From the NCBI GenBank assembly GCA_013042375.1, contig JABDQH010000116.1, forward strand, positions 1 to 64,000: 64,000 bases of DNA, read 5' to 3'. Numbering within the stretch: the stretch's first letter is position 1; each line of letters starts with the position of its first letter. The stretch is from Woeseiaceae bacterium (GTDB taxonomy: Bacteria > Pseudomonadota > Gammaproteobacteria > Steroidobacterales > Woeseiaceae). The position numbers and the translations under genes are program-made. Positions 16,954 through 26,941 of the stretch are shown here, one piece after another. Below the pieces are notes generated by a model. That model was given only the letters and a program-made list of their open reading frames with translations. It was not told the DNA's origin and ran no database searches.

Positions 16954-19900
16954 TGCGCCGCCCGCATCTGTTTGCGATCCATGAGCGAGTACACGACCGG
17001 AATGACGATGAGGGTCAACAGTGTCGACACCGTAAGCCCACCGATTACTGTGATCGCCATCGGCGTGCGCACCTCGGCGCCCTCGCCGAAGCCCATCGCC
17101 ATTGGTAACAGCCCGAGTGCCGTCGTCAGAGAGGTCATCAGGATCGGCCGCAGGCGCGCCGTGCCAGCCTCCATGATCGCATCGAGGCGTTCGCTGCCCT
17201 TCGCCCGCAGCTGGTTGATCAGGTCGACGAGTACGATCGCGTTGTTGACGACGATACCGGCGAGCATGATCACGCCGATCAGCGCGACGATGTTGACGGT
17301 CGTCCCCGTAACGAACAGCGCGAGCACGGCGCCGACCAGTGCGAGCGGGATCGTGAACAGGATCACGAGGGGATGAATCAGCGACTCGAACTGCGACGCC
17401 ATGACGAGGTAGACGAGGAACACGGCGAGAGCCAGTGCGAAGACCATCGAGTTGAACGAGGCCTCCATCTCCTCACTCTGGCCCGCGACGATCGCCGTGA
17501 CGTCGTCGGGCATCGGGATGCGCGCGAGAATGGCGCCGGCTTCGGCCGTCGCCGCGCCGAGGTCGCCGTAGGCGAGGTTGGCCGTGATGATTGCGACACG
17601 CTCCTGCGCGATGCGCCGTATTTCGGCGGGTCCGTGCGAGACGCCCACATTGGCGACGGCGTCGAGCGTGACGGGTCGCGCCGAGTCCGGATTGACAATC
17701 AGGCGGCGAATTTCGTCGATGCTCGAAGCGCGGGGATCGATGCTGCGCACGAGTACGTCGATCTTCCTGTCGCGCAGCGTGTAGCGCGTCGCGAGTTCGC
17801 CGCGCACGTTGGCGACGACGCGATCGGCGATGTCGCGGACGGCAAGACCGAGCTTGGCAGCGCGCTCCTGGTCGAAGACGATCTGGATCTCGGGGTTGCC
17901 CCGTTCCACGGTAGTGCGAATGTCGGTGAAACGGTCCGCGTCGGTCATGGCCTGGACGACCGAGCCACTGATGCGATCGAGCGCGTCGAGATCGTAGCCG
18001 GCGATCTCTATCTGCAGGGGGCTCGCAAAAGTGAACAGCGCCGGGCGGCTGAATTCGAACTGCACGCCGGGGAGCCGCGCGAGTTCGTCGCGCATCGCAT
18101 TTATCGCAGCGTTTTCGGCGAGGCGTCCCGAGCCTGGGGCCATGCGCACGCTCAGCGTGCCAGCGTGATCGCCGGCGTCGACCGGATTTGCATCGAGGCG
18201 ATTGCCGGTGCCGGCGACCGAGTAGTCGAGCTCGATCGCGTCGATATCCGTAGCCGCACGTTGCGCAGCCTGGATCGCGCGGTCCGTCTCCGACAGCGGT
18301 GCACCCGGCGCGAGCCGCAGATCGACATTGAACTCGCCCTGCGAGAATTGCGGGATTAACTCGGTGCCGAGGCGCGGCAGCAGAGACATCGTCGCGACGA
18401 ATATCAGCACGGCCGTGGCGACTACGGCGCCTTGATGACGCAGCGACCAGTCGAGCAGGCCCGGGTACACGGCCGCAATGGCCCGGTACAGGCGCTGCAG
18501 CAGCCAGGTCGGCACCCACAGCAGGACCCACAGTATCCAGCCCAGCACCTTCTTCAGGAACCCGAAGACGATCACGAATATCGCCGCGACCCACGTGACG
18601 ACGAAGACGATGAAGGCCACGACGCGCCTGAGGAATCGGCCGATTGCGGCGAAAATCCGGCCGATGCGGGTCGTGGGTTCCCTGGCGGGCAACGGCTCCG
18701 TCGTGCTCGGACTCCCGGCGTAGCGGCCTTGTGCACCGAGTGCCGCGAGCATCGGGATCAGCGTCAGCGCCACGACCAGGGAGAAGATCAACGCGAACGT
18801 CACGGTCAGCGCCTGGTCCCTGAACAGCTCACCCGCGATTCCCTGGATGAAGATCATCGGGAAGAAGACCGCGATCGTCGTCAGCGTTGCGGCGACGACG
18901 GCCGAGCCGACTTCGGTCGTACCGTTCTGTGCCGCGTCGAGGATGCCCTGGCCCTGTTCCTTCTTGCGCACAATGTTCTCGAGCACGACGATCGAGTTGT
19001 CGACGAGCATGCCGACTGCGAGTGCGATGCCGCCGAGTGACATGATATTCAGCGACAGGTCGTTCGCGTACATGAGCAAGAAGGCGCCGATGACCGACAC
19101 GGGAATTGCGATGCCGACGATCGTGGTCGAGCGCGCATCGCGCAGGAATCCGTAGAGGACCACGATGGCGATGAGGCCGCCGAGGAGCGCCGCCATGCGG
19201 ACGTCGTTGACAGCCGAGGAGATGAAGGTCGACTGGTCGTATATCTTGACGAGTTCGATACCGTCTTCGGCGAGTTCCTCGGTCATCGTTGCGACGCGGC
19301 GCGCGACGCGGTTCGCGACCTGGACCGTGTTGGCATCGCCTTCCTTGTACACGGCCAGTTCGACCGACTCGCGCCCGCGCACGCGCGTGATGGCCTCGCG
19401 TTCCTTGAAGCCGCGCACGACCGTGGCGACGTCGCGCAGGTAGACGGGGCGGTCGGCGACATAGGCGACGATGGCGTCACGGAACTCCTCGACGCTCTGG
19501 AATTCGTTCAGCGTGCGCACGAGGAAGCGTTGGCTGCCTTCCTCGAGTCTGCCGCCCGAGAGATTGACGTTCTCGGCGCGAATGCGTGCGGCTATCTCGT
19601 TGATACTGAGACCGAGCTGGGACAGCTTCTGCTGATCGACGTCGATCTGGATCTCGTCCTCGAGGCCGCCGCTGACCTTGACCGCGGCGGTGCCTTCCTC
19701 GGCCTCGAGTTCGGTCTTGATATTCTCCTCGGCGATGCGCCGCAGCTCCTTGAGGGAGGCTTCCGCATCGACCGTTTCCGCCGTTTCCTCGCTGCGCAGC
19801 ATGCCGAGGCGCACGATGGGCTCGGACGACGGGTCGAAACGCAGCAACATCGGCCGTTCGGCCTCCAGCGGCAGCTGCAGGATATCGAGTTTCTCCCGCA

Positions 19901-20228
19901 CATCGACGCCGGCGAGATCCATGTCGGTACCCCACAGGAACTCGATCGTGACGTCCGACTGGCCCGAGCGGGATACCGAGCGCACCACGCGTGCGTTGCG
20001 CACCACGCCGACGGTCTCTTCGATCGGTTTCGTCAGGAGGTTTTCGATCTCGGCCGGGGCCGCGCCTGTCAGCTCGGTGCGCACGGTCAGCGTGGGATAT
20101 GAGATATCGGGGAGCAGGTTCAGTTTGAGTCGTGCCAGCGACACCATGCCGAACAGGACGATCGCGACCATGAACATCGCGATCGTCACGCGCCGCTGCG
20201 TCGCGATCTCGATCAGGCGACGCATCAA
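16950..20228 (-). CDS. RND efflux permease subunit with an extra hydrophobic insertion
   Basis: 1092 residues, about 50 longer than usual. LLPDISYPTLTVRTELTGAAP after helix 1 and GIALAVGMLVDNSIVVLENIV in helix 4 identify the family. Between helix 6 (ends about 497) and helix 7 (starts about 600) lies an insertion of about 100 residues with two added hydrophobic segments, about 536-557 and 560-580. It overlaps the adaptor gene upstream and the second RND gene downstream by 4 bases each, so all are translationally coupled. Confidence 0.92.
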   Translation of the reverse strand: MMRRLIEIATQRRVTIAMFMVAIVLFGMVSLARLKLNLLPDISYPTLTVRTELTGAAPAEIENLLTKPIEETVGVVRNARVVRSVSRSGQSDVTIEFLWGTDMDLAGVDVREKLDILQLPLEAERPMLLRFDPSSEPIVRLGMLRSEETAETVDAEASLKELRRIAEENIKTELEAEEGTAAVKVSGGLEDEIQIDVDQQKLSQLGLSINEIAARIRAENVNLSGGRLEEGSQRFLVRTLNEFQSVEEFRDAIVAYVADRPVYLRDVATVVRGFKEREAITRVRGRESVELAVYKEGDANTVQVANRVARRVATMTEELAEDGIELVKIYDQSTFISSAVNDVRMAALLGGLIAIVVLYGFLRDARSTTIVGIAIPVSVIGAFLLMYANDLSLNIMSLGGIALAVGMLVDNSIVVLENIVRKKEQGQGILDAAQNGTTEVGSAVVAATLTTIAVFFPMIFIQGIAGELFRDQALTVTFALIFSLVVALTLIPMLAALGAQGRYAGSPSTTEPLPAREPTTRIGRIFAAIGRFLRRVVAFIVFVVTWVAAIFVIVFGFLKKVLGWILWVLLWVPTWLLQRLYRAIAAVYPGLLDWSLRHQGAVVATAVLIFVATMSLLPRLGTELIPQFSQGEFNVDLRLAPGAPLSETDRAIQAAQRAATDIDAIELDYSVAGTGNRLDANPVDAGDHAGTLSVRMAPGSGRLAENAAINAMRDELARLPGVQFEFSRPALFTFASPLQIEIAGYDLDALDRISGSVVQAMTDADRFTDIRTTVERGNPEIQIVFDQERAAKLGLAVRDIADRVVANVRGELATRYTLRDRKIDVLVRSIDPRASSIDEIRRLIVNPDSARPVTLDAVANVGVSHGPAEIRRIAQERVAIITANLAYGDLGAATAEAGAILARIPMPDDVTAIVAGQSEEMEASFNSMVFALALAVFLVYLVMASQFESLIHPLVILFTIPLALVGAVLALFVTGTTVNIVALIGVIMLAGIVVNNAIVLVDLINQLRAKGSERLDAIMEAGTARLRPILMTSLTTALGLLPMAMGFGEGAEVRTPMAITVIGGLTVSTLLTLIVIPVVYSLMDRKQMRAAQ

Positions 20229-21355
20229 GTATCGCCTTCTGCGGCGGCTTGCTCGTCGGTGTCCCCAGCGGGGGCGGCTTCTTCTTCGGCCTCGGCGTTG
20301 ATCACGATCACAGTCGCTTCGTTCTTGAGACCGACGTGCCCGACCGTGACGACGGCGTCAGCGTCGGCGAGGCCCGCGGTTATTTCGACCATGCCATTCT
20401 GGCCGAATCCGGTCTGGACCGGACGCCTGATGGCCTTGTCGTCCTCGATGACGTACACGGATTCCTCGCCGCGCTCGTCGAAGATCGCGGCCCGGGGAAT
20501 CTGCAGGACATTCTCATGGCGGTCATAGATGATATTCATCCGGCCGAACATGCCGGGCTTGATGCGGCGCTGTTCGTCGCGCATTTCGATCGTGGTCTTG
20601 AACGTGCCCGTCACCGGGTCGACCACCGGGCTCACTCGCGTCACGGTTGCCATGAACGGCTCGCCTGGCAGGGCATCGATCTCGATTGCGACGGGCTGGC
20701 CGGGTGCGATGCGCTGGAACTCGCGCTCGGGAATGTGGAGGTACGTGACCAGCGGATCGAGGCTCGTCACGCGATAGGCGGGATCGCCGACGCGGATCGT
20801 GTTGCCGAGCTTGATGTAGCGTTCGGAAACGACGCCGTCGATCGGTGCGCGGATCCGCGTGTAGTCGAGCTCGAGGCGCGCGAGGTTGTAGGACGCCTCG
20901 AACGCTTCGAGATCGTAGCGCAGTTTCTCGAACTCGCCTTCGGACAGCAGTCCTTTCTCGCGCAGTTCCTTGTTGCGCTCGAAGTCACGCTGCAACTTGG
21001 CGAGATTGGCACGGGACTGGTTGAGTTCGAGGCGCAGTCGGTCGCCGTCGAGACGTGCGAGCACCTGGCCGGCGTCGACCTCGTCGCCTTCCTCGGCCAG
21101 GAGTGCCCGGACCTCGCCTTCGACCTTGGCGATGACGTCCGCCTCGGCGTACGCCTCGATAGGCGCCGTGCCAGAGTACATGGCATAGACGTCGCCACGT
21201 ACGGGCATCGTGGTCTCGACCGGAACCGGCGCGCTTTCTTCTTCCTCTTCTCCCGCCACGGATTCATCGTTATCGTCGCTGCCGACCTGTACCTGGCAGG
21301 CTGCGAGCAGCGGGATGCACGCGAGCGCGGCCCAGCCAATGCGAAACAGCTTCAT
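20225..21355 (-). CDS. RND efflux periplasmic adaptor, lipoprotein
   Basis: 376 residues from the ATG at 21355, with GGGGAG upstream. LACIPLLAACQ is a lipobox, so the protein is anchored to a membrane by a lipid on that cysteine. Biotinyl-lipoyl-like halves flank a helical hairpin (ANLAKLQRDFERNKELREKGLLSEGEFEKL), and the beta-barrel domain carries AIEIDALPGEPFMATVTRVSP. The C-terminal tail is rich in Glu and Ala. It is the second adaptor of the operon, 48 bases after the first. Confidence 0.9.
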   Translation of the reverse strand: MKLFRIGWAALACIPLLAACQVQVGSDDNDESVAGEEEEESAPVPVETTMPVRGDVYAMYSGTAPIEAYAEADVIAKVEGEVRALLAEEGDEVDAGQVLARLDGDRLRLELNQSRANLAKLQRDFERNKELREKGLLSEGEFEKLRYDLEAFEASYNLARLELDYTRIRAPIDGVVSERYIKLGNTIRVGDPAYRVTSLDPLVTYLHIPEREFQRIAPGQPVAIEIDALPGEPFMATVTRVSPVVDPVTGTFKTTIEMRDEQRRIKPGMFGRMNIIYDRHENVLQIPRAAIFDERGEESVYVIEDDKAIRRPVQTGFGQNGMVEITAGLADADAVVTVGHVGLKNEATVIVINAEAEEEAAPAGDTDEQAAAEGDT

Positions 21356-21403
21356 GAAATCTCCCCAAAGTCCGCCTGCGTCCGGCATGGCGCCGTGCTT
21401 GCG

Positions 21404-22483
21404 TCAGCCCGTGAAGCTCCCGGGAACGTCATTGCTTGCGAGCACCTTGCTGCCGTCACGCAGGCCCGAGTGCCCGACGACGACAACGATATCCTGTTCG
21501 TCGAGTCCGCCGAGAATCTCGACCATGCCGTCGGTCTCGATGCCGACCTCGACGGTACGGCGCTCGACCTGCTCGTTATTGACGACGTATACGGCGCTTT
21601 CTTCGTCTTCGCCGATGAGCGCGGCGGCCGAAATCACGAGCGCACGCTCGTGCTCTTCCCAGGCGATCGTGAAGCGGCCGAACATACCCGGTGCGAGTTC
21701 GCCCGAGGCGTTATCGATGATGGCCGTGGCGCGGAAGGTGCCGTTGCGCGTGTCGATCGTCGGGCTTATTCGCTCGATTCTGGCGGGAAACCCCTGTCCC
21801 GGCATGGCGGCGACCTCGACAGCAGCCTTTTGCCCGGCAGCAAACTTGGCCAGCTCCGCCTGCGGAACCTGCAAATGGGCAATCAGCTCGCTCGGGTCGG
21901 TGATGCGAAACGCTATGTCATTGACCGCGAGATGTTGCCCTGGTTTGATCTCGCGCACGGCGACAATACCCGCAATCGGAGCGCGGATCTTCGAGTAGCC
22001 GTACATCAGCCGCCTGAGTTCGTACGTTGCCTCGAGCGCCTCGAGATCGTAGTGGAGGTTGTCGAACGCCGCGGCGCTGATCAGGCCGCGTGCGGCGAGG
22101 TCGACATTGCGCTCGTACTCGGCCTGCGCCTGCCGCAGGTTGGCGAGGGCCGCCAGCATCTCGAGCCGCAGGCGCTCGCCGTCCAGCGTCGCCAGCACAT
22201 CGCCTTCATTGACGACTGCGCCTTCTTCGACGTGGATCTTGACGACTTCGCCGGCAGCGCGTGCCACCACGGGCGCATCGGCGTCCGTCGTGATCGTGGC
22301 CGTGGCCTGGTAGGTGGCGTGGATGTCGGCCCGGTAGGGCCGGGCAACCTCGACCGGGACGGCCGCCACCGGTTCGGCACCGGCCGCATCCGCGGCGACA
22401 CTCGCCTCTCCGACACCGCAACCCGCTAAATGGGCGGCAGCGGCGAGGGCCAGAACGCTCGTTGTTGCTGTTGCTGCTCTCAT
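21404..22483 (-). CDS. RND efflux periplasmic adaptor, lipoprotein (first gene of the operon)
   Basis: 359 residues. AAAHLAGCGVGE is a lipobox. VVARAAGEVVKIHVEEGAVVNEGDVLATLDG is the lipoyl-like half, followed by a coiled hairpin (ALANLRQAQAEYERNVDLAARGLIS) and the barrel domain. It is related to, but clearly distinct from, the second adaptor. The operon promoter and a perfect dyad lie directly upstream. Having two adaptors recalls TriABC-type pumps, where both are needed. Confidence 0.9.
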   Translation of the reverse strand: MRAATATTSVLALAAAAHLAGCGVGEASVAADAAGAEPVAAVPVEVARPYRADIHATYQATATITTDADAPVVARAAGEVVKIHVEEGAVVNEGDVLATLDGERLRLEMLAALANLRQAQAEYERNVDLAARGLISAAAFDNLHYDLEALEATYELRRLMYGYSKIRAPIAGIVAVREIKPGQHLAVNDIAFRITDPSELIAHLQVPQAELAKFAAGQKAAVEVAAMPGQGFPARIERISPTIDTRNGTFRATAIIDNASGELAPGMFGRFTIAWEEHERALVISAAALIGEDEESAVYVVNNEQVERRTVEVGIETDGMVEILGGLDEQDIVVVVGHSGLRDGSKVLASNDVPGSFTG

Positions 22484-22503
22484 GACCGGACGACCGTCTA
22501 CTT

Positions 22504-22529
22504 TAGTGTTATAGTGGAGTATAACACTA
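22504..22529. promoter_or_regulatory. perfect 10-base dyad, operator of the double-adaptor RND operon
   Basis: TAGTGTTATA GTGGAG TATAACACTA. The upstream half overlaps the predicted -10 of the minus-strand promoter, so a bound repressor would block it. Size and symmetry fit a TetR- or MarR-type dimer. No such regulator gene is in the window. Confidence 0.7.
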
Positions 22530-22547
22530 GTTCGCTATAACGCAAGT
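22520..22547 (-). promoter_or_regulatory. promoter of the double-adaptor RND operon
   Basis: On the minus strand TTGCGT, a 16-base spacer and TATACT, about 40 bases upstream of the first adaptor's ATG. The -10 hexamer lies inside the dyad. Confidence 0.6.
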
Positions 22548-22657
22548 GGCAAATTCAAGGGACGCGAGCCAACAGCTCCCGTCCTACCCTATTAGATGCA
22601 CGAGCAGGGCATTTGGATTGCCGCAAGCCGAGAAAGTTTCGGCGCCCGCGCCGCGTC

Positions 22658-25600
22658 TCAGGATACGGTCGAGCCCCTGCGCACCGCCTGCGCCGTGCGG
22701 CGCTCGTTCCAGCGCTTCACGGCATTCGCCTGGATCATGAGCAGGCTCGGCGTCAGCAACAGCGTCAGCAGGGTTGCGAAAGCGAGGCCACCGGCCACGG
22801 ACGAGGCGAGCTGCGTCCACCATTGCGAACTCGGGGCGCCGACGGAGATGTCGCGATCGATGAGGTTGATATTGACACCGAGGACCATCGGCATCAGGCC
22901 GACGATCGTTGTGACCGTGGTGAGTAGCACGGGACGCAGGCGCACGGCACAGGTCCTGAGGACCGCATCGAACGGCGCCTCGCCGCGGCTGCGCAGCACA
23001 TTGTAGGTATCGATGAACACGATGTTGTTGTTGACGACGATACCCGCGAGCGTGATCACGCCGACGCTCGACATGATGACGCCGAAGGGTTTTGCGAGCA
23101 GCAGGTGTCCGAGCAGGACGCCGCCGGTCGAGAACAGCACGGCCGTCAGTATCAGCAGGGCCTGGTAGATGCTGTTGAACTGCGTCACGAGGATGATCGC
23201 CATGATCGCGAGCGCCATGAGCATCGCGCGGCCCAGGAAGTCCATGTCCTCCTGCTGGTCTTCGGTACTGCCGCGGAACGACAAGGACACGCGCGCATCG
23301 ACGCCGAGCTCTGGCACTTCGAGCTTGAGCCTGCGCACGACGTCGTCAACGAGCACGCCCGGCGCGACGTCGGCGTCGATCGCCAGCGTGCGGCGCATGT
23401 CCGTCCTGCGAATTGTGCCGACTTTCTGCGCCGGTACACGCTCGATGAAGGTGCTGATCGGCACGAGACCGCTATCGCTCGGAATACGCAGCTCGTCGAT
23501 CTGCGCAAGGCTGCGGCTCTGTTCCGGATAACGGACGCGAATGTCGATCTCGTCGTCGCTGTCGTCGGGACGGTATTCACCGATCTTGATGCCGTTGGTC
23601 ACGAGCTGCACCATCGCCCCGACCAGCGAAATATCGGCCCCGAAACGGGCGGCCTCGGCGCGATCCACCTTGATCTGCCACTCGATTCCGGGCAGCGGCC
23701 GGCTGTCTTCGATGTTGACGACGTCATCCTGCATTTCGAGGTGCGCGCGAACGCGCTCGACCGCCCGGTCGAGCTGCTCGTAGTCGCGCGACGAGAACTC
23801 GATGCGTATCGGCTTGCCGATCGGCGGCCCCGGGTCGGGCTTGCGAGTCTCGATGCGAATACCGACGAGGTCGCTGGTGCGCTCGCGGATTTCGGCGAGG
23901 ATCTCGTCGGCGCGCCGCCTCTCCTGCCAGTCGACGTAGTTCAGCGTGAGCGTGCCGATCTGGTCTTCCGCGCCCTGGTCATTCGCGCCGGTCTTCGCAT
24001 ACAGGAACTCGATCTCGGGCATGTCGAGTACGCGCGCCTCGACCTCGCGGACCAGCCGGTCGCGTTCCTCGGTCGACATGTCGCCGCGCGCGCGAATGTC
24101 GACCATGCCGAACGGTTGTTCGACGTCGGGGAAGTACTCGATACCCTTGCCGAACAGGAAGAACGCGGCGTAGACGGTAACGAGCAGTGCGGATACGCCC
24201 GCGACGCCGAGCCACGGCCGCCGCAGGGTCGCGCGCAGGAAGCGAATGTACTTGCCCGTGAAGCCGGTCACCTCGTCGAGGTTGCCGGTCTCGGCATTGG
24301 CGAGGTTGCGCCGCGCCTCTTCGGTGTTGGCGCCGGTGCGGCCGAAGATTGCGCCGAGTGTCGGGACGAACAGCAGCGCCATGAACAGTGACGCCGCGAG
24401 AACGGCAATCAGCGTAATCGGCAGGTACTTCATGAACTCGCCCGACGTGCCCGGCCACAGTGCCAGGGGGACGAACGCGGCGAGCGTCGTGCAGGTGGAG
24501 GCGATGATCGGCCACGACATGCGCACGGCGGCGCGCGCATAGGCGTCGTGCCGGGCATCGCCTTCGGCGAGGCGGCGATCCGCCATTTCGGTCACGACGA
24601 TCGCGCCGTCGACGAGCAGGCCGACGGCCATGATCAGCGCGAACAGCACCATCATGTTGATCGTGACGCCGAACGAGCCGATTAGAAGGATGCCAAGCAG
24701 GAAGCTGCCCGGGATGGCGACGCCGACGAGCAGCGCGGAGCGGATGCCAAGAATGCCGATGATCACGATGAATACGAGCAGCACGGCGGCAAGCACGCTG
24801 TTTTGCAGCTCGGTCAGCATGTCGTGGATGTCTTTCGACTTGTCACGCGAGGCGACGATGTCCATTCCGGGTGGCCAGTACTGCCGCTCCTGATCGATGA
24901 TCGCGTTCACTTCGTCAATCGTGTCGATGACGTTTGCGCGCGAGCGCTGGATGACCTCGATTGCGAGGGCCGGCTTGCCGTTGAGGCGCGCGACGCTTTC
25001 CGCATCCTTGTAGGTGCGACGCACCTCGGCGATGTCGCGAAAATGCACGACACGATCGCCAACCGCCTTGATCGGCATGTCGAGCACGTCCGCCGAGGTT
25101 TCGAACACGCCCGGCACCTTGACCGGGAACCGGCCTTCGCTGGCGTGCAGCGCACCGGCGGCGACCAGCCGGTTGTTGCGGCTGACGAACTGGATGATCT
25201 GTGCCTGGTCCAGCCCGTAGCTTTCCATGGCGAGCGGGTCGACGACGACTTCCATGAGTTCCTCGCGCGTGCCGACGAGGTTCACTTCGAGCACGCCGGG
25301 CAGCGCCTCGAGCTTTTCTTCGAGGTCTTTCGCAACGTTGGTCAGCGTGCGTTCGGGAACGTCGCCCGCGAGATTGAGCACGAGCATCGGGTCGAAGCGC
25401 GACATCTTGACCTCGTTGACGGTCGGCTCGTCCGTTTCGCCGGGCAGTTTCGCCTGTGCGAGGTCGACTTTCTCACGGACATCCTGGAGCGCGCGCTTGG
25501 TGTCGATGCCGGCGTCGAATTCGAGCTGCACGTTCGCGCCGCCCTCATAGGCGTTCGCGGTCATCTCCTTGACGCCCTCGATCGAGCGCAGCTCCTGTTC

Positions 25601-25801
25601 CATCGGCCGCACCAGCAGGCGTTCGGAGTCCTCGGGCGAGATACCGTCGTGCTCGATACTGACGTAGACGATCGGAATCTCGATGTCCGGTTCGGCCTCC
25701 TTCGGGATGGTCAGGTACGCGACGACGCCGCTGACCAGGATGACAAGCAGCGACAGGACAACGGTTCGCGATCGCCGCATGGCGAGCTCGATGACGTCCA
25801 T
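22658..25801 (-). CDS. RND efflux permease subunit (PadR-linked operon)
   Basis: 1047 residues, AcrB-like. IPKEAEPDIEIPIVYVSIEHDG after helix 1 and IMAVGLLVDGAIVVTEMADRR in helix 4 are family hallmarks. A linker of about 30 hydrophilic residues with NTEEARRNLANAETGN follows helix 6. The start overlaps the adaptor stop (ATGA). It is the last gene of the padR-adaptor-RND operon. It is more distant from the other two permeases here than they are from each other by eye. Confidence 0.92.
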   Translation of the reverse strand: MDVIELAMRRSRTVVLSLLVILVSGVVAYLTIPKEAEPDIEIPIVYVSIEHDGISPEDSERLLVRPMEQELRSIEGVKEMTANAYEGGANVQLEFDAGIDTKRALQDVREKVDLAQAKLPGETDEPTVNEVKMSRFDPMLVLNLAGDVPERTLTNVAKDLEEKLEALPGVLEVNLVGTREELMEVVVDPLAMESYGLDQAQIIQFVSRNNRLVAAGALHASEGRFPVKVPGVFETSADVLDMPIKAVGDRVVHFRDIAEVRRTYKDAESVARLNGKPALAIEVIQRSRANVIDTIDEVNAIIDQERQYWPPGMDIVASRDKSKDIHDMLTELQNSVLAAVLLVFIVIIGILGIRSALLVGVAIPGSFLLGILLIGSFGVTINMMVLFALIMAVGLLVDGAIVVTEMADRRLAEGDARHDAYARAAVRMSWPIIASTCTTLAAFVPLALWPGTSGEFMKYLPITLIAVLAASLFMALLFVPTLGAIFGRTGANTEEARRNLANAETGNLDEVTGFTGKYIRFLRATLRRPWLGVAGVSALLVTVYAAFFLFGKGIEYFPDVEQPFGMVDIRARGDMSTEERDRLVREVEARVLDMPEIEFLYAKTGANDQGAEDQIGTLTLNYVDWQERRRADEILAEIRERTSDLVGIRIETRKPDPGPPIGKPIRIEFSSRDYEQLDRAVERVRAHLEMQDDVVNIEDSRPLPGIEWQIKVDRAEAARFGADISLVGAMVQLVTNGIKIGEYRPDDSDDEIDIRVRYPEQSRSLAQIDELRIPSDSGLVPISTFIERVPAQKVGTIRRTDMRRTLAIDADVAPGVLVDDVVRRLKLEVPELGVDARVSLSFRGSTEDQQEDMDFLGRAMLMALAIMAIILVTQFNSIYQALLILTAVLFSTGGVLLGHLLLAKPFGVIMSSVGVITLAGIVVNNNIVFIDTYNVLRSRGEAPFDAVLRTCAVRLRPVLLTTVTTIVGLMPMVLGVNINLIDRDISVGAPSSQWWTQLASSVAGGLAFATLLTLLLTPSLLMIQANAVKRWNERRTAQAVRRGSTVS

Positions 25802-26928
25802 CAGTCGGCGTCCTGCTCGTCCTTGATTGCCACGGCCGTCGGAATGTCGCTTTCCGCAACGGCATCGACGACCGTACCGCTGGCCACGTAGCCCTGTCCG
25901 ACCGTGATAATGGTCGCGGTTTCGGGCAGCCCGGTCAGCCAGACGCCGTCGTTGGTCGACAGTGCGATGTCCGCGACGACGAAGCTCACGCGACCTTCAT
26001 TGTTGACGATCTTGACGCCGACGTTGCCCGCGTCGTCGAGGGTGAGCAGGGAAGGAGAGACGCGATGCGCGAGGACTGTCTCCGCTGGAATACGCAATTC
26101 GGCCGTTCCGCCGATGCGCAATGCGCCGTCGCTGTTATCGACTTCGAGTTCCACCCTGAACGTCCGCGTCGCTTCTTCCGCCACCGGGGCAACATAGCGG
26201 ATGCGACCCTGCACGGTTTCGCCCGTGGCGAGAAAGGCGGCGGCCTCGTCGCCGACGTCGACGAAGCGGGCGTCGAACTCCGACAGGTCGGCGCTGACGA
26301 TGATCGTGCGATTGTCGACGTAGCTCGCGATGGGGTCGCCGCGGGAAACGAAGTCACCGAATTCGACCACGCGCTCCTGCAGCGCGCCCGCGAACGGGGC
26401 GCGGATCGTCATGTAGCCAAGGTCGAGCCTGGCCCGCGTCAGTTCGGCCCGCGCCGACTCGAGCAGCGCGACGGCTTCCTGCAGCTGTGCTTCCGATACG
26501 TAGCTCTCGGACTCGAGGCGCTTGCGCGCCTCGTACTCGACTTCGCGCTGCCGCACAAGCGCTTCGGCCTGCGCAAGACGTGCCGAGCGATCGCGTTCGT
26601 CAAGGCGTAACAGCACGTCGCCGCGTTCGAGCGCGGCGCCGCGCTCGGCGCCGATGTAAACGACGCGCCCGTCGGTTTCGGCGGACAGTTGTGCAAGCCG
26701 CGCCGGCGCCGTGTTGCCGTTGACGATAATAAGGCGCTCGATTTCCTCGGCCGATTGCGTGCGTACGCGCACGGCGTTCTTTGCCGTTGCCACGTCAGCG
26801 ACAGGCATGGCAACAACATCGCCAGACGCGTCGTCGAGCTGGCCGGAAGCAAGCCACAGCGCAATCACGACGACGATGCCGGCCGATACCAGCCAGGACT
26901 TGTGGCGCACCACCTGTTCGATGTTCAT
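25801..26928 (-). CDS. RND efflux periplasmic adaptor (PadR-linked operon)
   Basis: 375 residues. It has an uncleaved-looking N-terminal membrane helix (about 13-28) and no lipobox, unlike the other two adaptors. LSAETDGRVVYIGAERGAALERGDVLLRLD is the lipoyl-like half. A long hairpin (RLAQAEALVRQREVEYEARKRL) and the barrel domain follow. It sits 13 bases after the PadR gene and overlaps the RND gene by a few bases. Confidence 0.9.
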   Translation of the reverse strand: MNIEQVVRHKSWLVSAGIVVVIALWLASGQLDDASGDVVAMPVADVATAKNAVRVRTQSAEEIERLIIVNGNTAPARLAQLSAETDGRVVYIGAERGAALERGDVLLRLDERDRSARLAQAEALVRQREVEYEARKRLESESYVSEAQLQEAVALLESARAELTRARLDLGYMTIRAPFAGALQERVVEFGDFVSRGDPIASYVDNRTIIVSADLSEFDARFVDVGDEAAAFLATGETVQGRIRYVAPVAEEATRTFRVELEVDNSDGALRIGGTAELRIPAETVLAHRVSPSLLTLDDAGNVGVKIVNNEGRVSFVVADIALSTNDGVWLTGLPETATIITVGQGYVASGTVVDAVAESDIPTAVAIKDEQDAD

Positions 26929-26941
26929 CGTTTCCGTTTCC

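Noticed and set aside
20249-22429. 726-codon plus-strand ORF, and others over 400 codons (1518-2876, 15574-17376, 48418-50193, 53540-55126)
   Set aside because: They lie antisense to well-supported genes and translate to His/Arg/Asp-rich sequence with no motifs, a known effect of GC-rich codon use.
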